Assembly: GCF_013694105.1 (NCBI RefSeq)
Contig: NZ_JACEFG010000001.1
Coordinates: 434,001-498,000, forward strand
Source: Halobacillus locisalis
GTDB taxonomy: Bacteria > Bacillota > Bacilli > Bacillales > Halobacillaceae
Length of the DNA: 64,000 nt
Direction: 5' to 3'
Below the pieces are notes generated by a model. That model was not told the DNA's origin. It searched no databases and saw only the letters and a program-made list of their open reading frames with translations. Positions within the stretch are counted from its first letter, which is position 1; each line of letters starts with the position of its first letter. The position numbers and the translations under genes were made by a program. Below, piece by piece: positions 49,799 through 58,566 of the stretch.

Positions 49799-51412
49799 AT
49801 GAAGCGAACGTGGTGGAAAGAGTCAGTTGTGTATCAAGTCTACTGGAGAAGTTTCAATGATACAGATGGTGATGGATATGGTGACTTACAAGGCGTGATA
49901 GATAAGCTTGATTATTTACATAAGCTTGGGGTTGACGTAATCTGGCTCAACCCATGCTATGAGTCACCTGATTTCGACAATGGTTATGACATATCGGACT
50001 ATTATAAAATCATGAAAAAGGCTGGGGATATGGAAACGTGGGAACGGCTCTTAAATGAGGTTCATAAGCGTGGCATGCGTTTGATCATGGATTTGGTACT
50101 CAATCATACGTCACATCAGCATCCATGGTTCAAGGAATCTGCTTCATCAAAGATGAACCCGAAACGGGATTATTACATATGGAAAGATCCAAAAGATGGG
50201 GGACCACCGAACAACTGGCGTTCCTATTTTGAACCGTCTGCATGGACATTCGACGAAACGACAGGACAATATTATATGCACTCATTCGCTGTTGAACAAC
50301 CAGACTTGAATTGGGAGAACGAAGACATGCGTGAAGAGATATATGAGATGATGCGATACTGGTTAGACAAAGGCATCGATGGTTTCCGGCTTGATGTCAT
50401 CAATTTACTAGCAAAGCAAGACGGGCTTCCGGATGCTGAACATCCTGAAGGGTTAAGTTATCTTGGAAATAACCCTGGCATACATGAATACTTACAAGAA
50501 ATGAACGATAAGGTATTGCGTCACTACGATATTTTGACTGTAGGTGAAATTCCTTTTGTCACGCCGGAAGATGGGCTTTTGTATGTTGGGGAGGATCGTA
50601 ACGAACTGCATACATTGTTTCACTTTGAAGTGGCCGATGATATGCCATCCTGGGATATGAAACGATATAAACAAATTCAAAATCGATGGTACGAAGGATT
50701 GAAGGGGAAAGGAACGAACTCGCAGTTTTTAAATAACCATGACCACACCCGGCAAGTGACCCGATTTGGTAATGACAATGAATATAGAAAAGAATCAGCG
50801 AAACTTCTCGCTACTATGATGCATACGCTTCCTGGGATTCCGTATATTTATCAAGGTGAAGAAATCGGGATGACAGGCGTTCGCTTTGATTCCATTGAAG
50901 ACTATCAAGATATAGCCATGAAAAATAAGTATGAGGAAGAAGTGGAAAAAGGACGCGACCCGTCTGTCGTATTTGAGGAATTGCTGCCATTGAGTAGAGA
51001 TAACTCACGTACTCCGATGCAGTGGTCGGATGAGGATAACGCAGGGTTTACGACAGGGACGCCTTGGATTAAAATCAATCCAAACTATACGGACATTAAC
51101 GTGGAAGAAGCATTGGCTGATCCACACTCTGTGTTCTACTACTATCAGCAGTTGATTGAACTAAGGAAGAAGCACCCTGTGATGGTGTATGGTGATTATG
51201 AGGATCTATCTGGGGGCGACGAACACGTGTATGCGTACACACGTAGCTTGGACGGAGAAACTTGGCTCGTTTTACTGAACCATGCAGATGAAGAAAATAC
51301 GGTCGATCTAAACTCGATCACATTACCACCTACTGAACCGCTTCTATCTAATTACTCGGAAGCTGATGAAACACTTTTGCGTCCACATGAAGCAAGAATA
51401 TATCAATTATGA
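49799..51412 (+). CDS. GH13 alpha-glucosidase (oligo-1,6-glucosidase type)
   Basis: A 537-residue glycoside hydrolase family 13 enzyme. Ca-binding loop DTDGDGYGD (21-29), catalytic nucleophile D199 in GFRLDV, acid/base E250 in VGEIPF, and transition-state D315 in NNHDH. The residue after the nucleophile is V200, as in isomaltases and oligo-1,6-glucosidases, where maltases have Ala or Thr; so an alpha-1,6 preference is likely. Cytoplasmic (no signal peptide). It cleaves small maltose/isomaltose-type sugars or palatinose. A promoter precedes it and a hairpin follows. No sugar transporter or regulator is next to it. Confidence 0.92.
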   Translation: MKRTWWKESVVYQVYWRSFNDTDGDGYGDLQGVIDKLDYLHKLGVDVIWLNPCYESPDFDNGYDISDYYKIMKKAGDMETWERLLNEVHKRGMRLIMDLVLNHTSHQHPWFKESASSKMNPKRDYYIWKDPKDGGPPNNWRSYFEPSAWTFDETTGQYYMHSFAVEQPDLNWENEDMREEIYEMMRYWLDKGIDGFRLDVINLLAKQDGLPDAEHPEGLSYLGNNPGIHEYLQEMNDKVLRHYDILTVGEIPFVTPEDGLLYVGEDRNELHTLFHFEVADDMPSWDMKRYKQIQNRWYEGLKGKGTNSQFLNNHDHTRQVTRFGNDNEYRKESAKLLATMMHTLPGIPYIYQGEEIGMTGVRFDSIEDYQDIAMKNKYEEEVEKGRDPSVVFEELLPLSRDNSRTPMQWSDEDNAGFTTGTPWIKINPNYTDINVEEALADPHSVFYYYQQLIELRKKHPVMVYGDYEDLSGGDEHVYAYTRSLDGETWLVLLNHADEENTVDLNSITLPPTEPLLSNYSEADETLLRPHEARIYQL

Positions 51413-51419
51413 TTAAACA

Positions 51420-51470
51420 TAGGCTCTTCTCAAGTTTAGGCAAATGTCCTAGAATGAGGAGAGCTATTTT
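51420..51470 (+). terminator. Long imperfect hairpin after the alpha-glucosidase gene
   Basis: GCTCTTCTCA with TGAGGAGAGC, and inside TTTAGG with CCTAGA, around CAAATGT; then TATTTTATG. It ends only a few nt before the first possible start of the next gene, so it may also act on that gene. Confidence 0.6.
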
Positions 51471-51488
51471 ATGAAGAAAGGAAATTTG

Positions 51489-52814
51489 ATGAAACAGCAT
51501 AAATGGAAATACATAAGCTATGTTCTGGCATTAGTGCTTGCAGTTGGAAGTGTGTGGGTGTATCAGGATATACAAAAGCAGAAGAACCAAAGCAAAGACT
51601 TATTCGCAAAATGGATCACGAAAGAGCACATCGAATATGAACGAATGGCACGTCATATAGAGGAGATGCTTGTTGCAGGCTCCCCTGCAGATATGAAGCA
51701 AGCGCTGGAATCGATTGAGTACAACGCAGGAAACCGCTACATATCACGTAATATTCTAAGAGTGACGTTAGATTCAAATGTAGGAAACTTCTACAGTAGC
51801 CCTTTTGAGGAAATATATTGGTACTTTGATTATTTGCGAGATACGTCTGATGATACAGGATTATCAGAAGAAGAGTGGCAGACAGTAGAAGTGATTCATG
51901 AACGCACACTTGTGGTAATCGATATCTTTGAGGATATGGAACCTTATGTCTTTGATGACGGGGAACACATGAATAAAGGGGAAGTCATTGAATTGTTTGA
52001 AGAGCTATCTTATCGCTGGCAGGAGCTATCTATGCCGAGGGAGCTCGATCAAACTTATGCGAATTATAGCTCTTCTAATACGAACCCACCACCAGCGCGA
52101 AAAAATGAAGAGAAGTCTGTACTATCTGATTCGGAATTATTCGAGCTATCTGAAGAATGGATGAGACCTGTTTGGGGAGGTAATCCGAACGTACAGCAAA
52201 TAGGCAGTGGGAACTTTTTCTCAGCTACCTATGGAAAATACTTAGAGTTAAAAGCTGATGGATCACCTTACGCTTTAACGATAGCTAAAAAAGGTGGGCT
52301 ACCTTTACGCTTTGAAGCGCACTATACGAACCCGCTGCAAGATTTGAATCTCACGAAACGAGAGGTCAAAGGAAATGCCGTCGATCAAGTTGGTAAGTTC
52401 ATTTCTGATACTTCATTCATACCTGAAATGTATATCGATGAAAATTTCAAACAAAATCCTCAAGAGCAGGTGGTTCGTGTTTACGAGAAACTGGGCGGTT
52501 TGAAAGTTCCTTATAATTATATCGAAGTCACCTATCAACAAACATCTTCGAAGACTGTGCTGAGAGAGATGGATTTATCTGAGTGGTATTCAGATCATCA
52601 AATTCCTGATCCAATCCCTTCTGTGACAAAACGAGAAGCTACAGAAAAAGTACCCGAACAACTAACATTGAATGGCGAGCCTACTCTCGAACTTGGAGTG
52701 AGACAAGGAGAAAGGATTTTATTTTATCGTATACCAGTTAAAGGTGTTCAACGAGTAGATGATGTGTTCGTTCATGCACAGACAGGTAAATACTTCACAG
52801 ATCAGCTTAGATAG
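51489..52814 (+). CDS. YpeB-like membrane-anchored protein 1
   Basis: A 441-residue protein: cytoplasmic start, one membrane helix (about residues 9-26), a helical external part of about 200 residues, and a beta-rich carboxyl part with PepSY-like units, ending with a strand-loop of the form VxGV..VDDVFVHAQTGKY. This layout, the KKGG element and the order of strands match YpeB of B. subtilis, which is needed with the lytic enzyme SleB for spore cortex hydrolysis; similarity is distant. ATG 51489 has AAAGGA 6 nt upstream; ATG 51471 lacks a site. Its paralogue follows 14 nt later. Confidence 0.65.
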   Translation: MKQHKWKYISYVLALVLAVGSVWVYQDIQKQKNQSKDLFAKWITKEHIEYERMARHIEEMLVAGSPADMKQALESIEYNAGNRYISRNILRVTLDSNVGNFYSSPFEEIYWYFDYLRDTSDDTGLSEEEWQTVEVIHERTLVVIDIFEDMEPYVFDDGEHMNKGEVIELFEELSYRWQELSMPRELDQTYANYSSSNTNPPPARKNEEKSVLSDSELFELSEEWMRPVWGGNPNVQQIGSGNFFSATYGKYLELKADGSPYALTIAKKGGLPLRFEAHYTNPLQDLNLTKREVKGNAVDQVGKFISDTSFIPEMYIDENFKQNPQEQVVRVYEKLGGLKVPYNYIEVTYQQTSSKTVLREMDLSEWYSDHQIPDPIPSVTKREATEKVPEQLTLNGEPTLELGVRQGERILFYRIPVKGVQRVDDVFVHAQTGKYFTDQLR

Positions 52815-52828
52815 AAGGAGTTAAGGAA

Positions 52829-54148
52829 ATGAGGCAACACGTATGGAAAGTTGTGGCCGCCGTTTTGTTTATGATAGCGGCTGGTTCTTATTTGTTTATG
52901 ACGCAAGCCATTGAGAATCATCGTGAAAAAGTAGATTTATACCGTGATTGGGCGAAAAGTGAACGATGGGAATATCAAGGGGTGACAGAGCACATAAGTA
53001 GAGCACTTGCCTCGAGCTCACCAGACGTTACATTGGATCAATTGTATAAAGCGGTTGCATCACGTGGCAATCGTATTCTTGATCGTTCGGTTCCAGATAT
53101 GATGGGGATTCCACGGGAATTAGACGGGACGCTTGACTACCCTTTTAATTTCAGAAGCACATATGGATATATCAATTATCTCATTGAAACATGGGACGAC
53201 GAAGGGTTATCACAAACGGAGTGGAACTATTTGAATACGACGATCCTTGAGCGTTTTCAAGCGGGTGAAGAGGCTTTTGAAGATATTGAGTCTATTTTGT
53301 TTGAGAATAGATACCAATTGAAAACACACAAGATTGAACAACGCTTGAGAGAATTCAAAACGATTTGGGACTCATACCGTTCTCCCAATCGCAGTGATCC
53401 TGAGTTTGATCAATATCTAGTTGACCAACATCAATCAGGAATAATTTTTGAGGATGAACCCGAAATGTCGTTGAAAAACATAAATGAATCGGTCGCCGAG
53501 GAGATGTCTGCCTTGTTCGCTCAACCCATCACACTCCAATTATCAAGTGGTGGGAACGGAGGTCTGCATCCTCAATTTGGTGAGCGGATCGACTTCGAAA
53601 CGGAAAAGGGGGACTACGAGGTAACGGCAACCGTACGCGGTGGTCATATGATAGGGTTTCAAGTACATCAATTGGGTCGAACTGAGTCTTTGAATCTAAC
53701 GGTAGAAGACATGAAAGAAGATGCCCTTAGACGGACGAATCGTTGGAGGGAAAGATCTTGGAAGCCTGAACTCACAAAGCAGGAGAAAGATACAGTCGAA
53801 GTTTCCATCTATCGTGTCACAAATAACGTTGTAAATAAACTTGAGAAAGTCACCGTTACTTATCATCACACGGCATCGAAGACGGCTCTTATAGGCATGG
53901 ATTTCTCAGATGTCTACAAACAAAATGCATTGAATGAACACATCGAGAGAGAGCCTGTACTTTCAGAAGGAAAAGCGCGCTCCTCGGTCAACCTAAATCT
54001 AAAGGTCAGGGCAGAAGGGGTACTGGAATTAGTAGAAGAGCGTGATGGTTCTCCGGTGCTTACTTACCGATACGCGGTTGAGGGTGTTGAAGGTGTCAAT
54101 AACGTTTGGATCGGAGCTCACACTGGGGAATTCATTCGCTCTGAGTGA
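52829..54148 (+). CDS. YpeB-like membrane-anchored protein 2
   Basis: A 439-residue protein with the same layout as its neighbour: one helix (about residues 9-24), long helical region, and PepSY-like carboxyl half with VTVTYHHTASKTALIGMDFSDVY and a final VNNVWIGAHTGEF. The two proteins share short motifs (HTASKT and QTSSKT, VEGV/VKGV and NVW/DVF) and are clear paralogues, though diverged. AGAAGGAG precedes the ATG, 14 nt after the first gene. A terminator follows at 54241. SleB is not nearby. Confidence 0.65.
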   Translation: MRQHVWKVVAAVLFMIAAGSYLFMTQAIENHREKVDLYRDWAKSERWEYQGVTEHISRALASSSPDVTLDQLYKAVASRGNRILDRSVPDMMGIPRELDGTLDYPFNFRSTYGYINYLIETWDDEGLSQTEWNYLNTTILERFQAGEEAFEDIESILFENRYQLKTHKIEQRLREFKTIWDSYRSPNRSDPEFDQYLVDQHQSGIIFEDEPEMSLKNINESVAEEMSALFAQPITLQLSSGGNGGLHPQFGERIDFETEKGDYEVTATVRGGHMIGFQVHQLGRTESLNLTVEDMKEDALRRTNRWRERSWKPELTKQEKDTVEVSIYRVTNNVVNKLEKVTVTYHHTASKTALIGMDFSDVYKQNALNEHIEREPVLSEGKARSSVNLNLKVRAEGVLELVEERDGSPVLTYRYAVEGVEGVNNVWIGAHTGEFIRSE

Positions 54149-54240
54149 TTTCTGATGATTCACTTCCATTAGGTGAAAAAAGAACTCTTCGTTTTTGTAG
54201 CTCTAAAATTATAAGAATTAAAAATTGAATAGTTTATTGA

Positions 54241-54267
54241 AAGGATCTGCTGCAGCAGGTCCTTTTG
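54241..54267 (+). terminator. Terminator after the YpeB-like pair
   Basis: AAGGATCTGCTG pairs with CAGCAGGTCCTT, giving a GC-rich stem, and TTTTG follows. Confidence 0.7.
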
Positions 54268-54335
54268 TTATGTAAAGTTTCCTTGACGTAAAGGGGTATT
54301 TACCATAAACTGTATTTGAAGGAGGGGATATCCAT

Positions 54336-54536
54336 TTGAAAAACAAAATTGCTCAATATAGAAAAGAGAAATCCTTATCCCAAGAGCGACTGGCTCATAT
54401 GCTAAAAGTCTCAAGACAAACGGTCATATCTATCGAAAAAGACCGTTACTCACCATCATTACCGCTAGCGTTCCAATTGGCGAAGATTTTCGAAGTTTCG
54501 ATTGAAGAACTATTTATATACGAGGAGGAAGAGTAG
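54336..54536 (+). CDS. Small Xre-type HTH regulator (66 aa)
   Basis: A 66-residue single-domain regulator: residues 1-60 are a Cro/CI-type helix-turn-helix with KSLSQERLAHMLKVSRQTVISIEKDRYSPSLPLAFQLAKIFEVSIEELF. TTG 54336 is 8 nt after GGAGGGG. Its stop TAG shares its last base with the next start (TAGTG), so the membrane protein downstream is coupled. Such Xre-membrane pairs are frequent in Firmicutes; the second protein may be the effector or a sensor. Confidence 0.88.
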   Translation: MKNKIAQYRKEKSLSQERLAHMLKVSRQTVISIEKDRYSPSLPLAFQLAKIFEVSIEELFIYEEEE

Positions 54537-54919
54537 TGACTAAAGATTATTATCCTACGATGTTTAAGGTTATGGGCGCTATATTATCGATTCAATTTTT
54601 ATTTGTTTTGATCGTCAGTTTACTTGCGGGAGATAGAATATCCTTTTTTTCTTTACCTCTTCTTTCAACGGCGGTCATAGCGTTTAGTATGAGCTATTTA
54701 CACCCACAATTCAGACAGAAAGATGAACGAATGCGATTGATTCGGTACAAAGGGTTGTTTTTTTCTTTCTTTGCGATCTTAGGTTACATGTTCATTATGA
54801 TGACGCTTCTACAATTTAATATGATTGACATTAATGCGATTGAAGTTCTTCAAATACTCAGTGCATTATTTATTTCAACTGTTTTCTTATCGTGGGTGTT
54901 CGTTGCAAAGAGAAATTAG
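54536..54919 (+). CDS. Four-helix membrane protein coupled to the Xre regulator
   Basis: A 127-residue protein with membrane segments near residues 10-30, 38-54, 72-94 and 104-122. GTG 54536 shares one base with the previous stop; GAGGAGG lies 7 nt upstream. This pairing recalls Xre + DUF2178-like membrane proteins, but the family name is from the arrangement. No other feature seen. Function unknown. Confidence 0.75.
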   Translation: MTKDYYPTMFKVMGAILSIQFLFVLIVSLLAGDRISFFSLPLLSTAVIAFSMSYLHPQFRQKDERMRLIRYKGLFFSFFAILGYMFIMMTLLQFNMIDINAIEVLQILSALFISTVFLSWVFVAKRN

Positions 54920-55037
54920 AATGGATGATATAAACGCCATTTTATAAAGTTATTTCTCACAGGGTTCGGAAAGATATCCTTTGTTTACGGAGATACATAC
55001 TTTCTAAGGGTCATAATTCGATAAATAGGGGGATAGG

Positions 55038-55739
55038 ATGAAATATATAAACCTTAAGGGCCGATTTAGTAATAATAGATGGCTGGTTTTCGGTTTACTA
55101 ATCGTGTTTGTTGTTTTGCTTTTTCCATTTGTAAAGGAAAGATTAGAGGAACGACCTCGGAAATTGGAACTCGAACATTCTAATTTTTACACCGATGGAT
55201 TTAGTCCACTCTATCAATCGATACAGAAAGAATTCGATATTGATGGGGCCACGATGATTAGTGATTTCCGCATTGTGGTCGATCATAAGGGAGAATTTCA
55301 ATATATCAACCTTGTACTAACAACTCAAGGAGCACCAGATACAATCATGTACGCGGTAGAATATGATCAGGGGAACGACCATTTGCTTGTGAGAAGAGAG
55401 TTATTAGAAAATCATCGGTGGTTCGCTCGAGAATTCGATGTGCCTCCCAAATATTTCTTTCAATTAATTGACGATATCCCTTCCTCTGAATGGGGAAGTG
55501 AGTTGGACTATTATCGAATCACTTCTAGTGCAGAGAGGCGTGGTTTTGATATAGAAGAACGAGCTACCTATAAGGTATCCGGAGAAGGAAAAGTGAAAGT
55601 TTCATACAGTCAGCTTCCTGTACAGGGAATCTGGCTCAGGGTATGCGGGACGAATCAACAAACCATGGAATCAGGTATGTTCCATGGATGTGATCTTAAA
55701 GAACACTGGATTATGGATTCATCGAGCGATAGACGTTAA
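55038..55739 (+). CDS. Membrane-anchored extracellular protein, unknown
   Basis: A 233-residue protein with an amino-terminal helix (about residues 14-33) and a long external domain of mixed alpha/beta type with motifs FSPLYQSIQKEFDIDGATMI and SSEWGSELDYYRI. There is one pair of cysteines (RVCGTNQ ... FHGCDL) near the end that may form a disulfide. GGGGGATAGG precedes the ATG. A terminator follows. No family recognised. Confidence 0.68.
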   Translation: MKYINLKGRFSNNRWLVFGLLIVFVVLLFPFVKERLEERPRKLELEHSNFYTDGFSPLYQSIQKEFDIDGATMISDFRIVVDHKGEFQYINLVLTTQGAPDTIMYAVEYDQGNDHLLVRRELLENHRWFAREFDVPPKYFFQLIDDIPSSEWGSELDYYRITSSAERRGFDIEERATYKVSGEGKVKVSYSQLPVQGIWLRVCGTNQQTMESGMFHGCDLKEHWIMDSSSDRR

Positions 55740-55773
55740 AAGACAGCTCATCACAACAACAATGAGCTGTCTT
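55740..55773. terminator. Hairpin between convergent genes
   Basis: A 12-bp perfect stem (AAGACAGCTCAT with ATGAGCTGTCTT) and 10-nt loop. On the minus side TTTT follows, so it mainly serves the GGDEF gene. Confidence 0.75.
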
Positions 55774-55812
55774 GCCTGTAGAGCAGAGTAGGTGAATAAA
55801 GTAAGAAGAGTA

Positions 55813-56685
55813 TCATGATGAGGAGCTGAGGTGTTTGATTGTACTAGATTCACCTTGAAAGACAACATATTTTTTATGGTTGTTTGTTTTCGCTTCATAC
55901 ATAGCCTGGTCGGCTTTATCCATTATGGTTTCTAAATCTTCATGACCATATTTAAAATGATAAACACCGATGCTGAGGTTGATATTCAAAGGTATATCTT
56001 CTATCGTAATCGATTTGTTGAAGGGCTCCGTGATTTTTTGACACATCATACGAATATCATCGTCTAGATAGGTAGACGTTTGGTGGAGAATGACAAACTC
56101 ATCCCCGCTAAGTCTGTATAGGTGATTCTCCTTACCGATGGCTTTCCTAATTGAATCAGCTACATGGCGCAAAACATTATCTCCCATTAGATGACCATAT
56201 GTATCATTGATTGATTTAAAGTCGTTCATATCCAGGAAGTAAAAAGCGTATGACGTCCCGATGATTCTTTCTCGATTATGAAAGAATTGTTGAAGGGAAA
56301 GTCTATTTGGTAGTTTCGTCAATTCATCTCGCTGCATGGTTTGCTGTGTTTTCTCCAGATCTTCGAGGGTCATGTTCACACTCTGCTTCAACTCAGCCAG
56401 TACACCGGAACTTTTCAGTCTGGATCTCGCGCTCAAATCCCCGTTTCGGACAGATCTCAGCACGCACTGGAAGTGTTTGATGAACCTTTTTACAAACATG
56501 GAAAATATGAGATAATTACCAAGACCCAACACAATACCAGCTAATACGAAGCCGAAGGAAAACCAAGGCATCGCCTGTTCAGGTACTGTAATCCAAAGAG
56601 GGAGAACGAGAGAGAATAACATGCCGATAATAATGCCAAGTCCAATATAAAAAGCCATCATAACGAATAGATAATTCAGTTTCAT
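55813..56685 (-). CDS. GGDEF domain diguanylate cyclase, membrane-bound
   Basis: A 290-residue protein with two membrane helices (about residues 5-28 and 37-60), a HAMP-like part (KRFIKHFQCVLRSVRNGDLSAR), and a GGDEF domain: FYFLDMNDFKSINDTYGHLMGDNVL (about 146-170) with the metal/nucleotide residues, and the signature as S-G-D-E-F near residue 196. The first Gly of GGDEF is Ser, a known tolerated variant, so cyclic-di-GMP synthesis is likely. There is no RxxD inhibition site five residues before it that I can see. ATG 56685 is 9 nt after AAAGG. Single gene. Confidence 0.9.
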   Translation of the reverse strand: MKLNYLFVMMAFYIGLGIIIGMLFSLVLPLWITVPEQAMPWFSFGFVLAGIVLGLGNYLIFSMFVKRFIKHFQCVLRSVRNGDLSARSRLKSSGVLAELKQSVNMTLEDLEKTQQTMQRDELTKLPNRLSLQQFFHNRERIIGTSYAFYFLDMNDFKSINDTYGHLMGDNVLRHVADSIRKAIGKENHLYRLSGDEFVILHQTSTYLDDDIRMMCQKITEPFNKSITIEDIPLNINLSIGVYHFKYGHEDLETIMDKADQAMYEAKTNNHKKYVVFQGESSTIKHLSSSS

Positions 56686-56790
56686 AGGGCACGACCTTTC
56701 AAATAGCATCGAACAATTCTTCAGTGATCTATATGTCCCCTTATTTTATAGTGATAAAACTTTTCTTCTACAATTATCTTGACCCACACA

Positions 56791-56822
56791 GACCTCCACA
56801 AAACTTCTCATAAGTGGAGGTC
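56791..56822. repeat. 9-bp inverted repeat upstream of the 25-residue peptide gene
   Basis: GACCTCCAC (56791-56799) and GTGGAGGTC (56814-56822) are exact inverted copies with 14 nt between. No T-run follows; it might be an operator or RNA hairpin. Confidence 0.6.
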
Positions 56823-56905
56823 CGTTGAATGTTATAGAAGGACTGAGGCATGATTGTTCACGTATTCCAGAATAATAAAAAACGTCAAAGGAGGAGCCGA
56901 TTTTG

Positions 56906-56983
56906 ATGAACCTGTTGTTAGGAGTGGGAGTGGTTTTCTTTGTTATTTTTCTCATTGCAGTAGGGAGTGCTATAAAAAAATAA
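56906..56983 (+). CDS. Tiny hydrophobic peptide (25 aa)
   Basis: A 25-residue frame that is almost a single membrane helix (residues 3-21) ending in two Lys. AAAGGAGGAG lies 9 nt before the ATG, a better ribosome site than most larger genes here have. It lies 64 nt upstream of the MerR-methyltransferase gene. Small single-helix peptides can regulate membrane proteins; here the function is unknown. Confidence 0.5.
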   Translation: MNLLLGVGVVFFVIFLIAVGSAIKK

Positions 56984-57046
56984 AAAAGTACTTTACTTTA
57001 ACGCTGCGTCAACCTTTATTCTTTATACATAGAGGAGGAATGACAG

Positions 57047-58072
57047 TTGATGCAAATGAAAGAAATTGCCAGTCTAGTACATACGACACCGAGGACCATT
57101 CGTTTTTATGAAGAAAAAGGATTAATTTCCCCTTACAAATCCGCCAATCATTATCGACAGTTTGATGAAGGTCATGTTGAAAAGTTACGCGTTATCTTAG
57201 CGCTTCGAGAAGTAGGGATGTCTACATCCCAGATCAGAGAAACCTTAGAAGATCAGCATGCAATCGATCACCACTTGAATCGTCAGCGTTCAGTTTTGTA
57301 CAGTGAGTGGTTGGAAATGAAAGATATGATTACGACTATTGACGAAATGGTGAAGAGTTGTGACAAAGCAAGTCATTCACTTTATGAAAAAGCAAGTATT
57401 TTGAAGGACCTGAAGAAGAAGAGGAAGCGGTGGCACGACCGTTGGAATTTTGATAGCCAGGCTGATTCATATGATCGCGATTTAAAAACAGAGGGATATG
57501 GTTTCAATATCCATGCTCATTACGAAGAAGTACTGGCGGAAGCGGTTCGATTGATCGATGCGGGAATGGGAGAAGTAGGGGCTGATATAGGGATTGGTAC
57601 AGGAAATTTAGGCTCACAGTTTTTGTCTAAAGGAGTATCGGTGATTGGTGTCGATCAATCCAACGAGATGTTGCAAAAGTGTTCAGAGAAATTCCCTTCT
57701 ATTGATGTGAGGAACGGACATTTCCTCGCGCTCCCCTTAATGGATCAATCAGTGGATTTTATTACAACAAGTTACGCCCTTCACCATGTTGAGGAGGAAG
57801 AGAAACAACTTGCTGTTGAAGAAATGGATCGTGTGTTAGCTCACAGAGGACGCATCGTGATTGCGGACTTGATGTTTGAGAATGAAGCGGATCGAAAGCG
57901 TGTGTTGGAAAAGCTTGCTTCTGAGGGGAATTTGGAAGCCGTAAGGGCAATTGAAGATGAGTGGTACGCCAATCGCTCCCAACTTATTCATGCTTTAGAG
58001 CAACTTGGCTACATAGTAAGCGTCCATCAATACAGTGATATTCTACATCTTGTCTACGCTGAGAAAGAGTGA
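57047..58072 (+). CDS. MerR regulator fused to a SAM methyltransferase
   Basis: A 341-residue fusion. Residues 1-70 are a MerR winged helix (MKEIASLVHTTPRTIRFYEEKGLISP, then VGMSTSQIRETL), followed by a helical linker, and from about residue 130 a Rossmann methyltransferase with motif I GADIGIGTGNLG (about 177-188), VIGVDQSNEML, and YALHHVEEEE. In relatives the second part is a free enzyme, so this joins DNA binding with a methylation or SAM-sensing unit. TTG 57047 has GGAGG 8 nt upstream; ATG 57050 is an alternative. Confidence 0.88.
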   Translation: MMQMKEIASLVHTTPRTIRFYEEKGLISPYKSANHYRQFDEGHVEKLRVILALREVGMSTSQIRETLEDQHAIDHHLNRQRSVLYSEWLEMKDMITTIDEMVKSCDKASHSLYEKASILKDLKKKRKRWHDRWNFDSQADSYDRDLKTEGYGFNIHAHYEEVLAEAVRLIDAGMGEVGADIGIGTGNLGSQFLSKGVSVIGVDQSNEMLQKCSEKFPSIDVRNGHFLALPLMDQSVDFITTSYALHHVEEEEKQLAVEEMDRVLAHRGRIVIADLMFENEADRKRVLEKLASEGNLEAVRAIEDEWYANRSQLIHALEQLGYIVSVHQYSDILHLVYAEKE

Positions 58073-58130
58073 TAATTCCGATTAGATTAGCATAAAATAA
58101 ACTATCTTTGCTAACGAGGAGAAGGCGCGT

Positions 58131-58373
58131 ATGATCCATAAGCCATTTCGGAATTTGTTTGGCAACAAAAGCTGGGAACTTGTATTCTCAACCCATGATT
58201 TGATCCATTACTATAAAAGGGTTGGGGCTTTGAAAAATGAAGGCATAGAAATCAAAACCAAGACGCTCAGTTGTGTCGGTGGAAAAGAAGGAGCTACTGG
58301 ACTCGCCTGCATTTATCAAGTGTACGTTAGAAGACCAGTCATTCATCAAGCGTATGAAACACTGGAATTATAA
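58131..58373 (+). CDS. Hypothetical 80-residue protein
   Basis: A soluble protein with a beta-alpha pattern (WELVFSTHDLIHYYKRVGALKNEGIEIKTKTLS) that resembles short sequence-structure units seen in small DUF2007-like proteins, but I do not assign it. Two cysteines. GAGGAGAAGG is before the ATG. A good terminator follows the stop. It starts 58 nt after the MerR-methyltransferase gene. Confidence 0.62.
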   Translation: MIHKPFRNLFGNKSWELVFSTHDLIHYYKRVGALKNEGIEIKTKTLSCVGGKEGATGLACIYQVYVRRPVIHQAYETLEL

Positions 58374-58379
58374 TTTTTA

Positions 58380-58408
58380 AGACAGCTCTCAAACAGAGGG
58401 CTGTTTTT
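58380..58408 (+). terminator. Terminator after the 80-residue protein gene
   Basis: ACAGCTCT pairs with AGGGCTGT (one G-U) with a 7-nt loop, then seven T. Confidence 0.82.
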
Positions 58409-58566
58409 TTGATCACATTCGTAAATTTTTTGCTATCAATGATGCTTCTTTTACGAATTCTAATGAAAAATGAGCTGGAGAATTCTGAATTTTATATTGA
58501 AATCATATGCAAATTGGTGTTTGATTATAATTGTGACATGATTTTACATAAAAGGGATGGTTATGA

